Source of the DNA: Thalassospira xiamenensis M-5 = DSM 17429
GTDB taxonomy: Bacteria; Pseudomonadota; Alphaproteobacteria; Rhodospirillales; Thalassospiraceae
Length of the DNA stretch: 64,000 bases
Assembly (NCBI RefSeq): GCF_000300235.2
Contig: NZ_CP004388.1
Coordinates: 3,790,001-3,854,000 of the forward strand
Direction: 5' to 3'
Positions 8,316 to 16,195 of this stretch are shown in pieces (the stretch's first letter is position 1; every line of letters starts with the position of its first letter). The notes under the pieces were generated by a model that was given only the letters and a program-made list of their open reading frames with translations, searched no databases and had not been told where the DNA came from. A program made the translations under genes and the position numbers.

Positions 8316-9857
8316 TTATAGAGTGATTTCATATCGTATTGCCTCAACAACATCCTTGAGTGTCTCTACTTCCAATCCGTCTGGATTATACGTGCCGAAG
8401 GTAATCCCTGCCTTCTCATGTCCCACAACCTGCGCCACTTCTGTCTGTGGAAGCCTTGCGCGTTCCAAGACCTGAATGACACTTCGTCGGAATGAATGGA
8501 AATCTACCCGATCACGTTTGTTATCCGGGTTAAGATGCGTCACGCCAAGCTTGCGGCGATAGGTCGTGAATGTCTTTGAAAGATACCAAGAACGCTTCTG
8601 GTCTGGCCCACCGGGCTTCAGAACCGGAAACAGCCAATCACCCTTCTGACGCTTCAAATAGTCGATAAAGCCCAACTCGATCAAACGGCTATGGATCGGC
8701 ACCAGACGATCACCTGCTTCTGTCTTGGCGTTCGTGATGTCAAAACACCAGATACCGTCTTTTTGCTTGATGTCGGCAATAGTGCGACTACAGATTTCAT
8801 TCAGGCGCATTCCGCTATAGGCAGCAATCCAACAGACCCAACTTAAAGTCGTCTCGTAACTCGGCTTCTCGGGATTAACTTCAGGTTTTTCTTTGAGCAG
8901 GATTTTCAGTTCGTCCACTGTAAAGGGCAGCTTCCCAACCTTGCGCCTATCACCTTCACGCCGCTGCTGACCTTCCCAAGGATTATCACCGCTGAACTCA
9001 CCAACGCGCTTGGCCCACTTCCAAACAAGCCCCAAAGCCATCGAATACCTGTTAATAGCCCGATTACTCAAGCCAACATCATGATCCCCGTAAAACTCCA
9101 TGATTTCGCTGAAGGTTCTTCCCTTTGTCTTCGAGCTACGTCCCCAGTTCGGATCAAGCCCGCTAATCAAGGTTAGGAACTTCGACGCCTTCGCACGATC
9201 AATATCTTCAAACGTTGGGCTGTCCCCCCATTGGTCGAACAGACGGTAAACGGCTTCATATTGCCCCTTGGTTTGCGCAGTGATGCTCGCAGAACGGTCT
9301 CGCTGCACCTCCTCAAGGTAACGAGTTGCTACGTCCTTGAAGGATGCCCCTTTGCTTTTCTTGACCACTGTTACTGGTCTTAGCGTCAGCGGATCGATTG
9401 CAGAACGACCAAACGTCACAGGTCTCTCAAAGACTTTACCGTTTAATGCCGCTATCCGGCCATTTGCTGCTTTGATACGGGCAAATGAAAGGGCGTATTC
9501 TAAATCACTGAGCCGACCCGTCTCAATCTTGTCGCCTTCATGGCCGATCAGGATGCCACAAGCATCTTCATCCTGTTGATAATCTTGCATTTCTTGCAAA
9601 GCACGGTCGAATTCATGGCTCGCCCGATCTTCGATTTCGGCAGGTGTTAACTCACGATGCCCTCGAACCACATCAATCCGGGCTTTGTACTCTGCTACCA
9701 GCGGCCATCGGGCACTTTGCGCCTTAGTCAAATCACGCGTCCCAAGCGACCTAACAACCTCTGACTTTCCATCGAAGGCATGACGCACATCCGCCGGGAT
9801 TTTCATTGCGAAGTACCACGTCTGACGACGTTTCTTAAGGTAGGTCGTATCGGCCAT
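8316..9857 (-). CDS. int: Tyrosine recombinase, island integrase
   Basis: Integrase of 513 residues that inserts and excises the island. The N-terminal region (YLKKRRQTWYFAMKIP) is the short arm-binding-type domain common in proteobacterial integrases, followed by a core-binding domain (about 170-290). Catalytic residues are all visible: R351 in SGMRLNE, K378, H454 and R457 in HSFRR, H480 in VVGHE and the nucleophile Y490 in FGTYNP. The ATG at 9857 is chosen, with a GGGAC site before it; the frame opens 11 codons earlier. Three 13-bp-spaced repeats cover the upstream side and may be its arm or operator sites. Its presence explains the AT-rich, accessory character of the region to its left. 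Confidence 0.93.
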   Translation of the reverse strand: MADTTYLKKRRQTWYFAMKIPADVRHAFDGKSEVVRSLGTRDLTKAQSARWPLVAEYKARIDVVRGHRELTPAEIEDRASHEFDRALQEMQDYQQDEDACGILIGHEGDKIETGRLSDLEYALSFARIKAANGRIAALNGKVFERPVTFGRSAIDPLTLRPVTVVKKSKGASFKDVATRYLEEVQRDRSASITAQTKGQYEAVYRLFDQWGDSPTFEDIDRAKASKFLTLISGLDPNWGRSSKTKGRTFSEIMEFYGDHDVGLSNRAINRYSMALGLVWKWAKRVGEFSGDNPWEGQQRREGDRRKVGKLPFTVDELKILLKEKPEVNPEKPSYETTLSWVCWIAAYSGMRLNEICSRTIADIKQKDGIWCFDITNAKTEAGDRLVPIHSRLIELGFIDYLKRQKGDWLFPVLKPGGPDQKRSWYLSKTFTTYRRKLGVTHLNPDNKRDRVDFHSFRRSVIQVLERARLPQTEVAQVVGHEKAGITFGTYNPDGLEVETLKDVVEAIRYEITL

Positions 9858-9869
9858 TTTCGGTCCCGG

Positions 9870-9904
9870 TAGTACACGTTGGTAGTACACGCTCCTAGTA
9901 CACG
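9870..9904. repeat. Three TAGTACACG direct repeats, 13-bp period
   Basis: TAGTACACG begins at 9870, 9883 and 9896, each copy followed by four variable bases, immediately upstream of the integrase start. Regular spacing directly at an integrase promoter suggests arm-type integrase binding sites or a recombination-directionality/repressor site. The function is inferred. Confidence 0.6.
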
Positions 9905-10173
9905 GGGCCTCTTAAAGTCAACAAAATCAATACACTCAATGGATTGAGGCCTACTCGATTTAGGCTCCTACCGCCCCAGCCAAGACAAACCGCTTTGAGG
10001 TTTTCCCTCAAAGCGGTTTTCTTTTGTATAGGGATGACGTAAATAACAACGTCACAAAACACCAATTAAAAATAAATACATATCAATTTATATGTGAATC
10101 AAATCAACGATGATTTTTAATAAAAATTTAAAAATCAATATATTCAAATATAACATATTATAAATGATAAGTT
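9905..10173. other. Possible right island junction, AT-rich
   Basis: No gene. The segment holds a small hairpin (GCCTA-CTCGATT-TAGGC, 9949-9965), an orphan plus-strand terminator (9987-10025), then about 150 bp of almost pure A+T. No tRNA or clear attachment core was recognised. Confidence 0.4.
9987..10025 (+). terminator. Strong Rho-independent terminator without an obvious gene
   Basis: A perfect 14-bp stem (AAACCGCTTTGAGG, 9987-10000, with 10006-10019) has a 5-nt TTTTC loop and is followed by TCTTTT. It points plus-strand, yet no plus-strand gene ends nearby; the integrase on the left is transcribed the other way. It could be the end of a chromosomal gene interrupted by the island. Confidence 0.75.
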
Positions 10174-10896
10174 CTAAATTAAATCATCAAACTCAGACCT
10201 GATATCATCAATCATTTTCTGAAAAAGAATCAGACGATCACGCTGCCTAAGCACATATCCAATATTAGTGGATACTCTATCAACAAAATCTTCTACACCA
10301 TAATCACCTGTGCAGCTTTCTTCTATATTTTGGAAAAATTTTTCAAACGCCTTTGCAAAAACTTGAATCGTCTCACGCAACCATAGCAATCGATTTGCAG
10401 CGTCACTTTCTGCCCAAATGACTTCACTTGCAGATAGAGAAATGGATGCATCGCGGATGTTCTCCAAAACACGTTCAGAGATTACCCTAGAAGCTCTGGA
10501 AGCTAAATCGGCTTCTTCGTAGTTACGAGCGATATATTCGTAACCCTCGTGTAGCTCCCATACCTGCAAAGCGTTGCGAGTGCGCGCCGGACTAAAAGCA
10601 TCAAGTACAAGCACAACCTTTGTGTTCAGCACATCCAAACACCATAGAACATTCTTAATTTGCTTCTTTCTTGCATCTTTCTGGTCGCATATCCTCTGCA
10701 CCCAAAACACCGCAAACGCAAATACCCCGCTAATAAAAGCGCCTACCAAACTGCCCCAGCCACTGTCAATACTCTCCGGCAGCAATACACTTACAAGATG
10801 AAAACCGAATAAATCCGTCAAATAAATGGCGGTAACAAGCCCTCCCAAAACGCTTCCCAAAAGCAATAAAAGGCCAGGATGTTCCCACTTTCTCAT
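10174..10896 (-). CDS. Hypothetical two-span membrane protein
   Basis: A 240-residue protein with two hydrophobic segments near the N-terminus (roughly 9-27, LLLLGSVLGGLVTAIYL, and 48-67, LVGAFISGVFAFAVFWV). A basic stretch and a mostly helical, charged cytoplasmic domain follow. The ATG at 10896 has a good AGGTGAG site 4 nt upstream; a GTG three codons earlier is less likely. It is flanked by very AT-rich DNA and lies between the integrase and the core gene cutC, so it is probably accessory. The layout (short membrane anchor, long helical soluble domain) also occurs in some abortive-infection proteins, but no family is recognised. Confidence 0.65.
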   Translation of the reverse strand: MRKWEHPGLLLLLGSVLGGLVTAIYLTDLFGFHLVSVLLPESIDSGWGSLVGAFISGVFAFAVFWVQRICDQKDARKKQIKNVLWCLDVLNTKVVLVLDAFSPARTRNALQVWELHEGYEYIARNYEEADLASRASRVISERVLENIRDASISLSASEVIWAESDAANRLLWLRETIQVFAKAFEKFFQNIEESCTGDYGVEDFVDRVSTNIGYVLRQRDRLILFQKMIDDIRSEFDDLI

Positions 10897-11010
10897 CGCG
10901 CTCACCTAATAAGAGAACATTAATATATAACTTACAGAAGAATAAATCTCATGGCATCAAAAGCTTCGAATAAAAGCGGTGCAGCCTGAATAGGGCAGCG
11001 CCATTTTCAT

Positions 11011-11730
11011 TTATATCGCAAACCCCGCCATCACCGCCTTAAGCTCCCGGACGATTTCGCCATCGGTGGCGACCCGTCCGGCAGCATAACCGTCCCCCGC
11101 CGGGTTCGCTTTCTTGCACGATGCATGCAGTTCCGTTGCCCCGGTTGTGCGCAGCAATTTTGCCGCATTTTCCGGCGTGATGCCCGATCCGGGCAGGATC
11201 GTGATCCGCCGGTCGGCCTGTGTGATCAGGCGCGCAATCATGTCCGCCCCCTGTTCGGCGGTCGGCTGCTGGCCCGATGTCAGGATGCGGTCAAAGCCAA
11301 GGTCGATGGCACCTTCAAGCGCGTCAAACGGATCGGGCACTGCGTCAAACACCCGATGCAATGTCGCGCCAAGCCCGCCCGCCACGGACAGAAGATCGGC
11401 CAGCATGTCGCGATCAAGCCGCCCGTCCGGCGTCGCCGCGCCCAACACGATCCCCTCTGCCCCGTGGTCGCGGGCAAGGGCGATGTCATGTTTCATCATC
11501 GCCACGTCAGACGCGCCATAGGTGAAATCGCCGGGCCTTGGCCGGATCATCACCCGGCAGGGCACCGGGATATCGCGCAAACGGGCCATCGCCCCGGCAC
11601 TTGGCGTCACCCCGCCCACTGCAAGGGCCGCACAATATTCAATGCGGTCCGCCCCGGCGCGCGCGGCCACCATCGCATCGTCAAAACTTTCAACACAGAT
11701 TTCCAGAAGCGGTTTGATCCCGGTTGTCAT
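11011..11730 (-). CDS. cutC: CutC family protein
   Basis: A 239-residue TIM-barrel protein of the CutC family, named for a copper-homeostasis phenotype whose biochemical basis is still disputed. Family features include LEICVESFDDAMVAARAGADRIEYC at the N-terminus (split across positions 9-33), VMIRPRPGDFTY and the ITILPGSGITPENA strand. Length is normal. Its start codon overlaps the stop of the upstream ROK kinase by 4 bp, so the two are co-transcribed; that neighbour suggests a link to sugar or amino-sugar metabolism as much as to copper. Confidence 0.9.
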   Translation of the reverse strand: MTTGIKPLLEICVESFDDAMVAARAGADRIEYCAALAVGGVTPSAGAMARLRDIPVPCRVMIRPRPGDFTYGASDVAMMKHDIALARDHGAEGIVLGAATPDGRLDRDMLADLLSVAGGLGATLHRVFDAVPDPFDALEGAIDLGFDRILTSGQQPTAEQGADMIARLITQADRRITILPGSGITPENAAKLLRTTGATELHASCKKANPAGDGYAAGRVATDGEIVRELKAVMAGFAI

Positions 11731-12659
11731 ACACCCGCCCCGCCATCCAGAAGATGCAGCATCGCCGCCCCGCGAAGCCCGCCATCGCGGCTATGCTGCC
11801 CCGGCACCACCAAAGGCGCGTCATAGCGGCCCAGAACCCGTTTGCGGACCGCGTCATCGATCATCGCAATCAGGCGGCTTTCGGATGCCAGCCCGCCGCC
11901 GACCGGCACGCAATCGGGGTCAAGCACATTGACCATCAATGCAAGCTCCCCCGCGATCAGATCAACAAAGATGTCCACCGCGCGGGTCGCCAGTGCATCC
12001 CCAGCCTGCCAGCCGTCGGTGATCTCGTAACTCGGCCGTTCCTGTCCGGGGGAAAGTCCGGCAATCTGCGCGTAAATCCGTTCAAGCCCCCGCGCCCCGC
12101 CCCAGGCATCAAGGCACCCGGTCCGGCCACAGCCGCACACCACCGGCGCAAGCCCATGACGGATCAGCGCACCCGACACATCATTGCCATGGCCCCATTC
12201 GCCGCGAATGCCGCTGCGCCCGCCAATGAACTGCCCATCCACCACAATGCCGCCGCCGACCCCGGTGCCAAGGATGATGGCAAAAACCGTCCGCGCGCCC
12301 TTGGCCGCCCCGCTGCGTGCCTCGGCGAGTGCAAAGCAATCGGCATCATTGGCAACCCGCACATCGCGGTTCAGAATTCTGGAAAGTTCCGGGCCAAACG
12401 GCCATCCCTTGATCGCCGGAATATTGGCCGAAATCACCGCCCCGGTCTTGGGATCAAGCCCCCCGGCAAAGCTGATGCCGATATCGGCATTCTCGCCAAA
12501 TTCGCGGTCCGCATCGGCAATCAGCCCGGCAATCGCCGCAACAAAGGCATCGCGATCTTGCGTGGGTGTCGGCACCTTGATCTGGGACCGGATATCGCCC
12601 CCGCCATCAAACACCCCAAACTCGATTTTCGATCCGCCAATATCAAATGCGTACTGCAT
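11727..12659 (-). CDS. nagK: ROK family kinase, probably N-acetylglucosamine kinase
   Basis: Cytoplasmic ATP-dependent sugar kinase of 310 residues. The N-terminal phosphate loop reads FDIGGSKIEFGVFD, the catalytic aspartate is in NDADCFAL, and LGTGVGGGIVVDG closes the ATP site. The ROK zinc motif CGCGRTGCLDAW follows the GEWGH histidine. Blocks such as VPTPTQDRDAFVAAI and GGLRGAAMLHL resemble E. coli NagK more than fructokinases, so GlcNAc is the likely substrate; this is inference. It overlaps cutC by 4 bp. The M16 peptidase gene upstream is separated by a terminator. Confidence 0.82.
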   Translation of the reverse strand: MQYAFDIGGSKIEFGVFDGGGDIRSQIKVPTPTQDRDAFVAAIAGLIADADREFGENADIGISFAGGLDPKTGAVISANIPAIKGWPFGPELSRILNRDVRVANDADCFALAEARSGAAKGARTVFAIILGTGVGGGIVVDGQFIGGRSGIRGEWGHGNDVSGALIRHGLAPVVCGCGRTGCLDAWGGARGLERIYAQIAGLSPGQERPSYEITDGWQAGDALATRAVDIFVDLIAGELALMVNVLDPDCVPVGGGLASESRLIAMIDDAVRKRVLGRYDAPLVVPGQHSRDGGLRGAAMLHLLDGGAGV

Positions 12660-12721
12660 GCCCGTCTGCCCAAAACCCCGTGATCTTTCCTATCGGATAT
12701 ACCACAGGACCGCCGCCCGCA

Positions 12722-12757
12722 AAAACAAACGGCGTCCGCCACATGTGCGAACGCCGT
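12722..12757 (-). terminator. Rho-independent terminator after M16 peptidase gene
   Basis: On the minus strand AACGGCGTT (from 12757) pairs with ACGCCGTT (to 12727) and is followed by the T-rich TTTGTTTT. It lies just downstream of the M16 peptidase stop at 12780. Confidence 0.75.
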
Positions 12758-12779
12758 TCCATATCGACAATCAGATTGA

Positions 12780-14039
12780 TCAGGCGCGCAGCCGTGCCGC
12801 CAGATCATCATAACCCGGCATGCCCTTGACCGGGCCAAGGGCTGTCACCGTCGGTGTCCCGCCCAGAAGCGACTTGCCCGCCGCACGCACCCGTTCGAGG
12901 TCAACCGCCTCGACCTTGGCAATGATTTCTTCCATGGTCTGCGGACCACCGAAAATCTGGATCTGGCGCGCAAGCGTTTCGCAACGGCCGGAATTGCTTT
13001 CCATGCCCATCACGACCGACGCCTTAAGCTGTGCGCGCGCCCGGTTCACTTCTTCCTCGGTCAAATCGACCGTGGCGCGCACCAGTTCGTCACACATCAC
13101 CGGCATCAATTCGCCAATGTCATTCGGCCCGGTTCCGGCATAAATCGAAAACAGCCCGCCATCGACATAATGTGACGAGAAGCTATAGACCGAATAGACA
13201 AGCCCGCGCTTTTCACGGATTTCCTGGAACAGCCGCGAAGACATGCCGCCACCCAGAAGCGTGTTGAACACCTGCAAATCATAGAAACTGTCATCGGTGT
13301 ACGAAACCGTCGGCAGGCCGAAAATCACATGCACCTGTTCAAGGTCGCGCTGCTCGATCCGGTTGCCACCTTCATAGCGAAGGGCTTCCATCTCATGATC
13401 TTCATGCGCCGGAAGGTTATCGAACTTTTCCGATACCAGATCGACAATCTGCTGATGATCAACCTTGCCCGATGCCGAAAACACCATGCGTTGCGGGCTA
13501 TAGCGGCGTGACATGAAATCAAACAGATCATCACGGGTTAACGACGATACATTTTCCGGGCTGCCCAGAATGGACCGCCCCAACGCCTGATCCGGCAGGG
13601 CCGTTTCCTGGAAATAATCGAAAACAATGTCATCGGGCGTATCATTGGCCTGCCCGATTTCCTGCAAAATCACCTGACGTTCGCGTTCAAGTTCCTTCGC
13701 ATCCAGCGTCGAATTTTGCAAAATATCGGCAATCACATCAATCGCCAGTTCCTGATCTTCATGCAGGACCTTGCAGTAATAGGCCGTATTCTCGCGCGAG
13801 GTATAGGCATTCATCTGCCCGCCAACATTTTCGATTTCCTCGGAAATCTGAAGGGCTGTGCGACGCCGCGTGCCCTTGAACGCCATATGTTCAAGCATAT
13901 GGGAAATGCCGTTGATATCGGGCGTTTCGTTGCGCGCACCCACATCAACCCACGCACCAAGTGCTACGGATTGCACATGTTCAAGGCGGTCGGTCGCAAC
14001 GATCATCCCGTTGTCAAGCCGGGTGAGCTCGACTGTCAT
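12780..14039 (-). CDS. M16 family zinc peptidase (processing-peptidase-like)
   Basis: Zinc metallopeptidase of 419 residues from the pitrilysin/mitochondrial-processing-peptidase family. The inverted zinc motif HMLEH is at 47-51 (H47, E50, H51), with a distal glutamate in the following helical region. The glycine-rich loop of the family is visible in LGGGMSSRLFQEIREKRGL. It is the size of one half of a two-domain M16 enzyme, typical of the alphaproteobacterial homologue of the mitochondrial beta subunit. Its gene follows thrC on the same strand, 47 bp downstream, an arrangement common in Alphaproteobacteria. Its substrate is not evident. Confidence 0.92.
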   Translation of the reverse strand: MTVELTRLDNGMIVATDRLEHVQSVALGAWVDVGARNETPDINGISHMLEHMAFKGTRRRTALQISEEIENVGGQMNAYTSRENTAYYCKVLHEDQELAIDVIADILQNSTLDAKELERERQVILQEIGQANDTPDDIVFDYFQETALPDQALGRSILGSPENVSSLTRDDLFDFMSRRYSPQRMVFSASGKVDHQQIVDLVSEKFDNLPAHEDHEMEALRYEGGNRIEQRDLEQVHVIFGLPTVSYTDDSFYDLQVFNTLLGGGMSSRLFQEIREKRGLVYSVYSFSSHYVDGGLFSIYAGTGPNDIGELMPVMCDELVRATVDLTEEEVNRARAQLKASVVMGMESNSGRCETLARQIQIFGGPQTMEEIIAKVEAVDLERVRAAGKSLLGGTPTVTALGPVKGMPGYDDLAARLRA

Positions 14040-14086
14040 ATAGCTTTACTCCTGTGTTTCATTTCATGCCCTCGTATTACTGTATT

Positions 14087-15484
14087 TCAGGCCGCACGTC
14101 GCTTGCCGCGAACATGCGCCATCAATGCACCAACATCATTGGACATGGGCTCAACCTTCTCAGGCCGGTCATATAGGTCAGACAGCCGTTCGGGCAAGTC
14201 CGGATAAATCCCCGATGCCTGCTTGACCGCATCCGGGAACTTCGCCGGGTGTGCTGTCGCCAACGCCACCATCGGCACCGATTTGTCGCGATTGCATTTG
14301 CGCCCGGCGACAATACCGATCACCGAATGCGGATCAACAAGCTCGCCACTGGTCGAAAGCACATCCCGGATCGCCGCCCGGGTTTCATCATCGCTTAGCC
14401 GATAGCCGTCAAAATGTTCCCGCGCCCGGGCAAACTGCCCCTGGGACATTTCCATGATCCCGGTTTCGCGGAACTTCGTCAGCATCCCGGCAATCGCCAG
14501 ACCATCACGATCATAAAGATCAAACATCAGACGTTCAAAATTCGAACTGACCTGAATATCCATCGACGGGCTGATGGACGGCTCGACACCTTCCATCTTC
14601 ATCACACCACTTTCGAAAAAGCGTGCCAGAATGTCATTGCGGTTGGCCCCGACCACAAACTGCCTGATCGGAAGCCCCATCTGCATCGCGGCATATCCGG
14701 CATAGACATTGCCGAAATTGCCCGACGGGACCGAAAACGATATTTCGCGTTCCGGCGATCCAAGCTGCGCCCCCGCCCAGAAATAATAGGCGATCTGGCA
14801 CATGATCCGCGCCCAGTTGATCGAATTGACCGCCGAAAGACCGACCTCGTCACGAAACGCATGATCATTGAACAATGCCTTCACAAGGTCCTGACAATCA
14901 TCAAACGATCCCTCGACCGCGATGTTATGCACATTGTCCGACAGGATGGTCGTCATCTGGCGACGCTGCACTTCGGAAACGCGGCCTTTCGGATGCAGGA
15001 TGAAAATATCGATATTTTCCCGGTCCCGGCACGCTTCAATCGCGGCCGACCCGGTATCACCCGACGTCGCCCCGACAATCGTGATCCGTTCGCCGCGCTT
15101 GGCCAGAACATGGTCAAACAGTCGCCCGACCACCTGCAACGCATAATCCTTGAACGCCAGTGTCGGCCCATGGAAAAGCTCCATCACCCAGTCATTGGCA
15201 CCAAGCTGTTTAAGCGGTGCAACCGCTTCGTGATCAAACCCGGCATAGGTTTCTTCAAGGATGGTTTTAAGCGCCGCATCATCAACCGATCCGGTCGTAA
15301 AGGGCTGTATCACCTTATAGGCAACCTCGGCATAAGTCAGGGTCCGCAGCGCACGAATGTCATCGGCAGTAAAAGTCGGCCAGCTTTCCGGCACATACAA
15401 TCCACCATCACGGGCCAGACCGGCCAAAAGGACATCATCAAACTGCAAAACCGGCGCGGTTCCCCGCGTGCTGACATAACGCAA
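14087..15484 (-). CDS. thrC: Threonine synthase
   Basis: PLP enzyme that converts O-phosphohomoserine to threonine, the last step of the pathway. The start is taken as TTG at 15484, giving 465 residues that open LRYVSTRGTAP; AGGAG stands 9 nt upstream, and this matches the usual beginning of ThrC proteins, whereas the longer frame would add 24 unlike residues. The PLP lysine is in TLAFKDYALQ, with GATSGDTGSAAIEA and the SGNFGNVYAG phosphate loop following. Homoserine kinase (thrB) is elsewhere in the window at 38700-39674, so the pathway is not in one operon. Function is secure. Confidence 0.94.
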   Translation of the reverse strand: MRYVSTRGTAPVLQFDDVLLAGLARDGGLYVPESWPTFTADDIRALRTLTYAEVAYKVIQPFTTGSVDDAALKTILEETYAGFDHEAVAPLKQLGANDWVMELFHGPTLAFKDYALQVVGRLFDHVLAKRGERITIVGATSGDTGSAAIEACRDRENIDIFILHPKGRVSEVQRRQMTTILSDNVHNIAVEGSFDDCQDLVKALFNDHAFRDEVGLSAVNSINWARIMCQIAYYFWAGAQLGSPEREISFSVPSGNFGNVYAGYAAMQMGLPIRQFVVGANRNDILARFFESGVMKMEGVEPSISPSMDIQVSSNFERLMFDLYDRDGLAIAGMLTKFRETGIMEMSQGQFARAREHFDGYRLSDDETRAAIRDVLSTSGELVDPHSVIGIVAGRKCNRDKSVPMVALATAHPAKFPDAVKQASGIYPDLPERLSDLYDRPEKVEPMSNDVGALMAHVRGKRRAA

Positions 15485-15655
15485 CGACCTATGCTCCTGA
15501 ACTGGGCTTTCACAACATTCAGGCACCCCTGCCCCAAACGGGCAAAGACACTCCAAACCGAAAGTTAGTGAGGGGAACAGCCGCCATAGTCAAGGGTCAA
15601 TCCGGCAGATCAGGCGTGCTTTGCGCAATATCGCGTAACGCCGCGTGATCGCTGC

Positions 15656-16075
15656 CTATTTATCAAGCTCGATCCCATGTTCCTTGAGCTTGGCTTCCGC
15701 CACCGCGGCACGACGCACCACCGTGCGGTAGTTATTCAGCAGAATCCGCAGGATCGCCTTGATGAAGCGATCCGACGCCGCCATTTTCTGCTCAAACGTC
15801 TGGCGATTGATCGCAATCAGGACCGTGCGTTCACGCGCCCGCGCCGATGCCATCCGCGGCTGGTTGTCCACCAATGCCAGTTCACCGAAAAGCCCCCCGG
15901 CTTCGATGGTGCCAAGGATGACTTCTTCGTTGCCATTCATGGTCTTGAAGATTTCAACCCGGCCTTCCTGCACGACAAAGGCCGTACTGCCGGGTTTTCC
16001 TTCCCGGAAGATCACCTGATCGGCGGCATAAACATGCCGATCCATCACATTCTTGTTGCCATCGGTTATTCCCAT
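15656..16075 (-). CDS. Single-domain cyclic nucleotide-binding protein
   Basis: A 139-residue protein made almost entirely of one cyclic-nucleotide-binding fold. The phosphate-binding cassette reads GGLFGELALVDNQPRMASA, with the conserved glutamate and arginine. There is no helix-turn-helix or effector domain, so it is not a CRP-type regulator. The C-terminal helix (KAILRILLNNYRTVVRRA) may mediate partner contact. The ribosome site is weak and an alternative ATG lies at residue 11. It stands alone between thrC and the carboxypeptidase gene on the same strand. The ligand (cAMP or cGMP) is unknown. Confidence 0.85.
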   Translation of the reverse strand: MGITDGNKNVMDRHVYAADQVIFREGKPGSTAFVVQEGRVEIFKTMNGNEEVILGTIEAGGLFGELALVDNQPRMASARARERTVLIAINRQTFEQKMAASDRFIKAILRILLNNYRTVVRRAAVAEAKLKEHGIELDK

Positions 16076-16195
16076 GACACATCCGGGAAAATGGGCGTTA
16101 AATCAGAATATCGTGATGTGGGGCTATTTGCCTGCCGTCACCTGTGCCGGAAGGACGAGTGATGCTAGCAGATACCTATCGCCAATCAATCAGTT

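Noticed and set aside
9870..9904. CRISPR array
   Set aside because: Only three 9-bp repeats with 4-bp spacers; repeat and spacer sizes do not fit CRISPR and no cas genes are present.
9949..9980. tRNA 3' end as island attachment site
   Set aside because: A GCCTA-CTCGATT-TAGGC hairpin resembles a T-arm and CCA occurs nearby, but the loop lacks the conserved T54 and the distance to CCA is wrong, so no tRNA is called.
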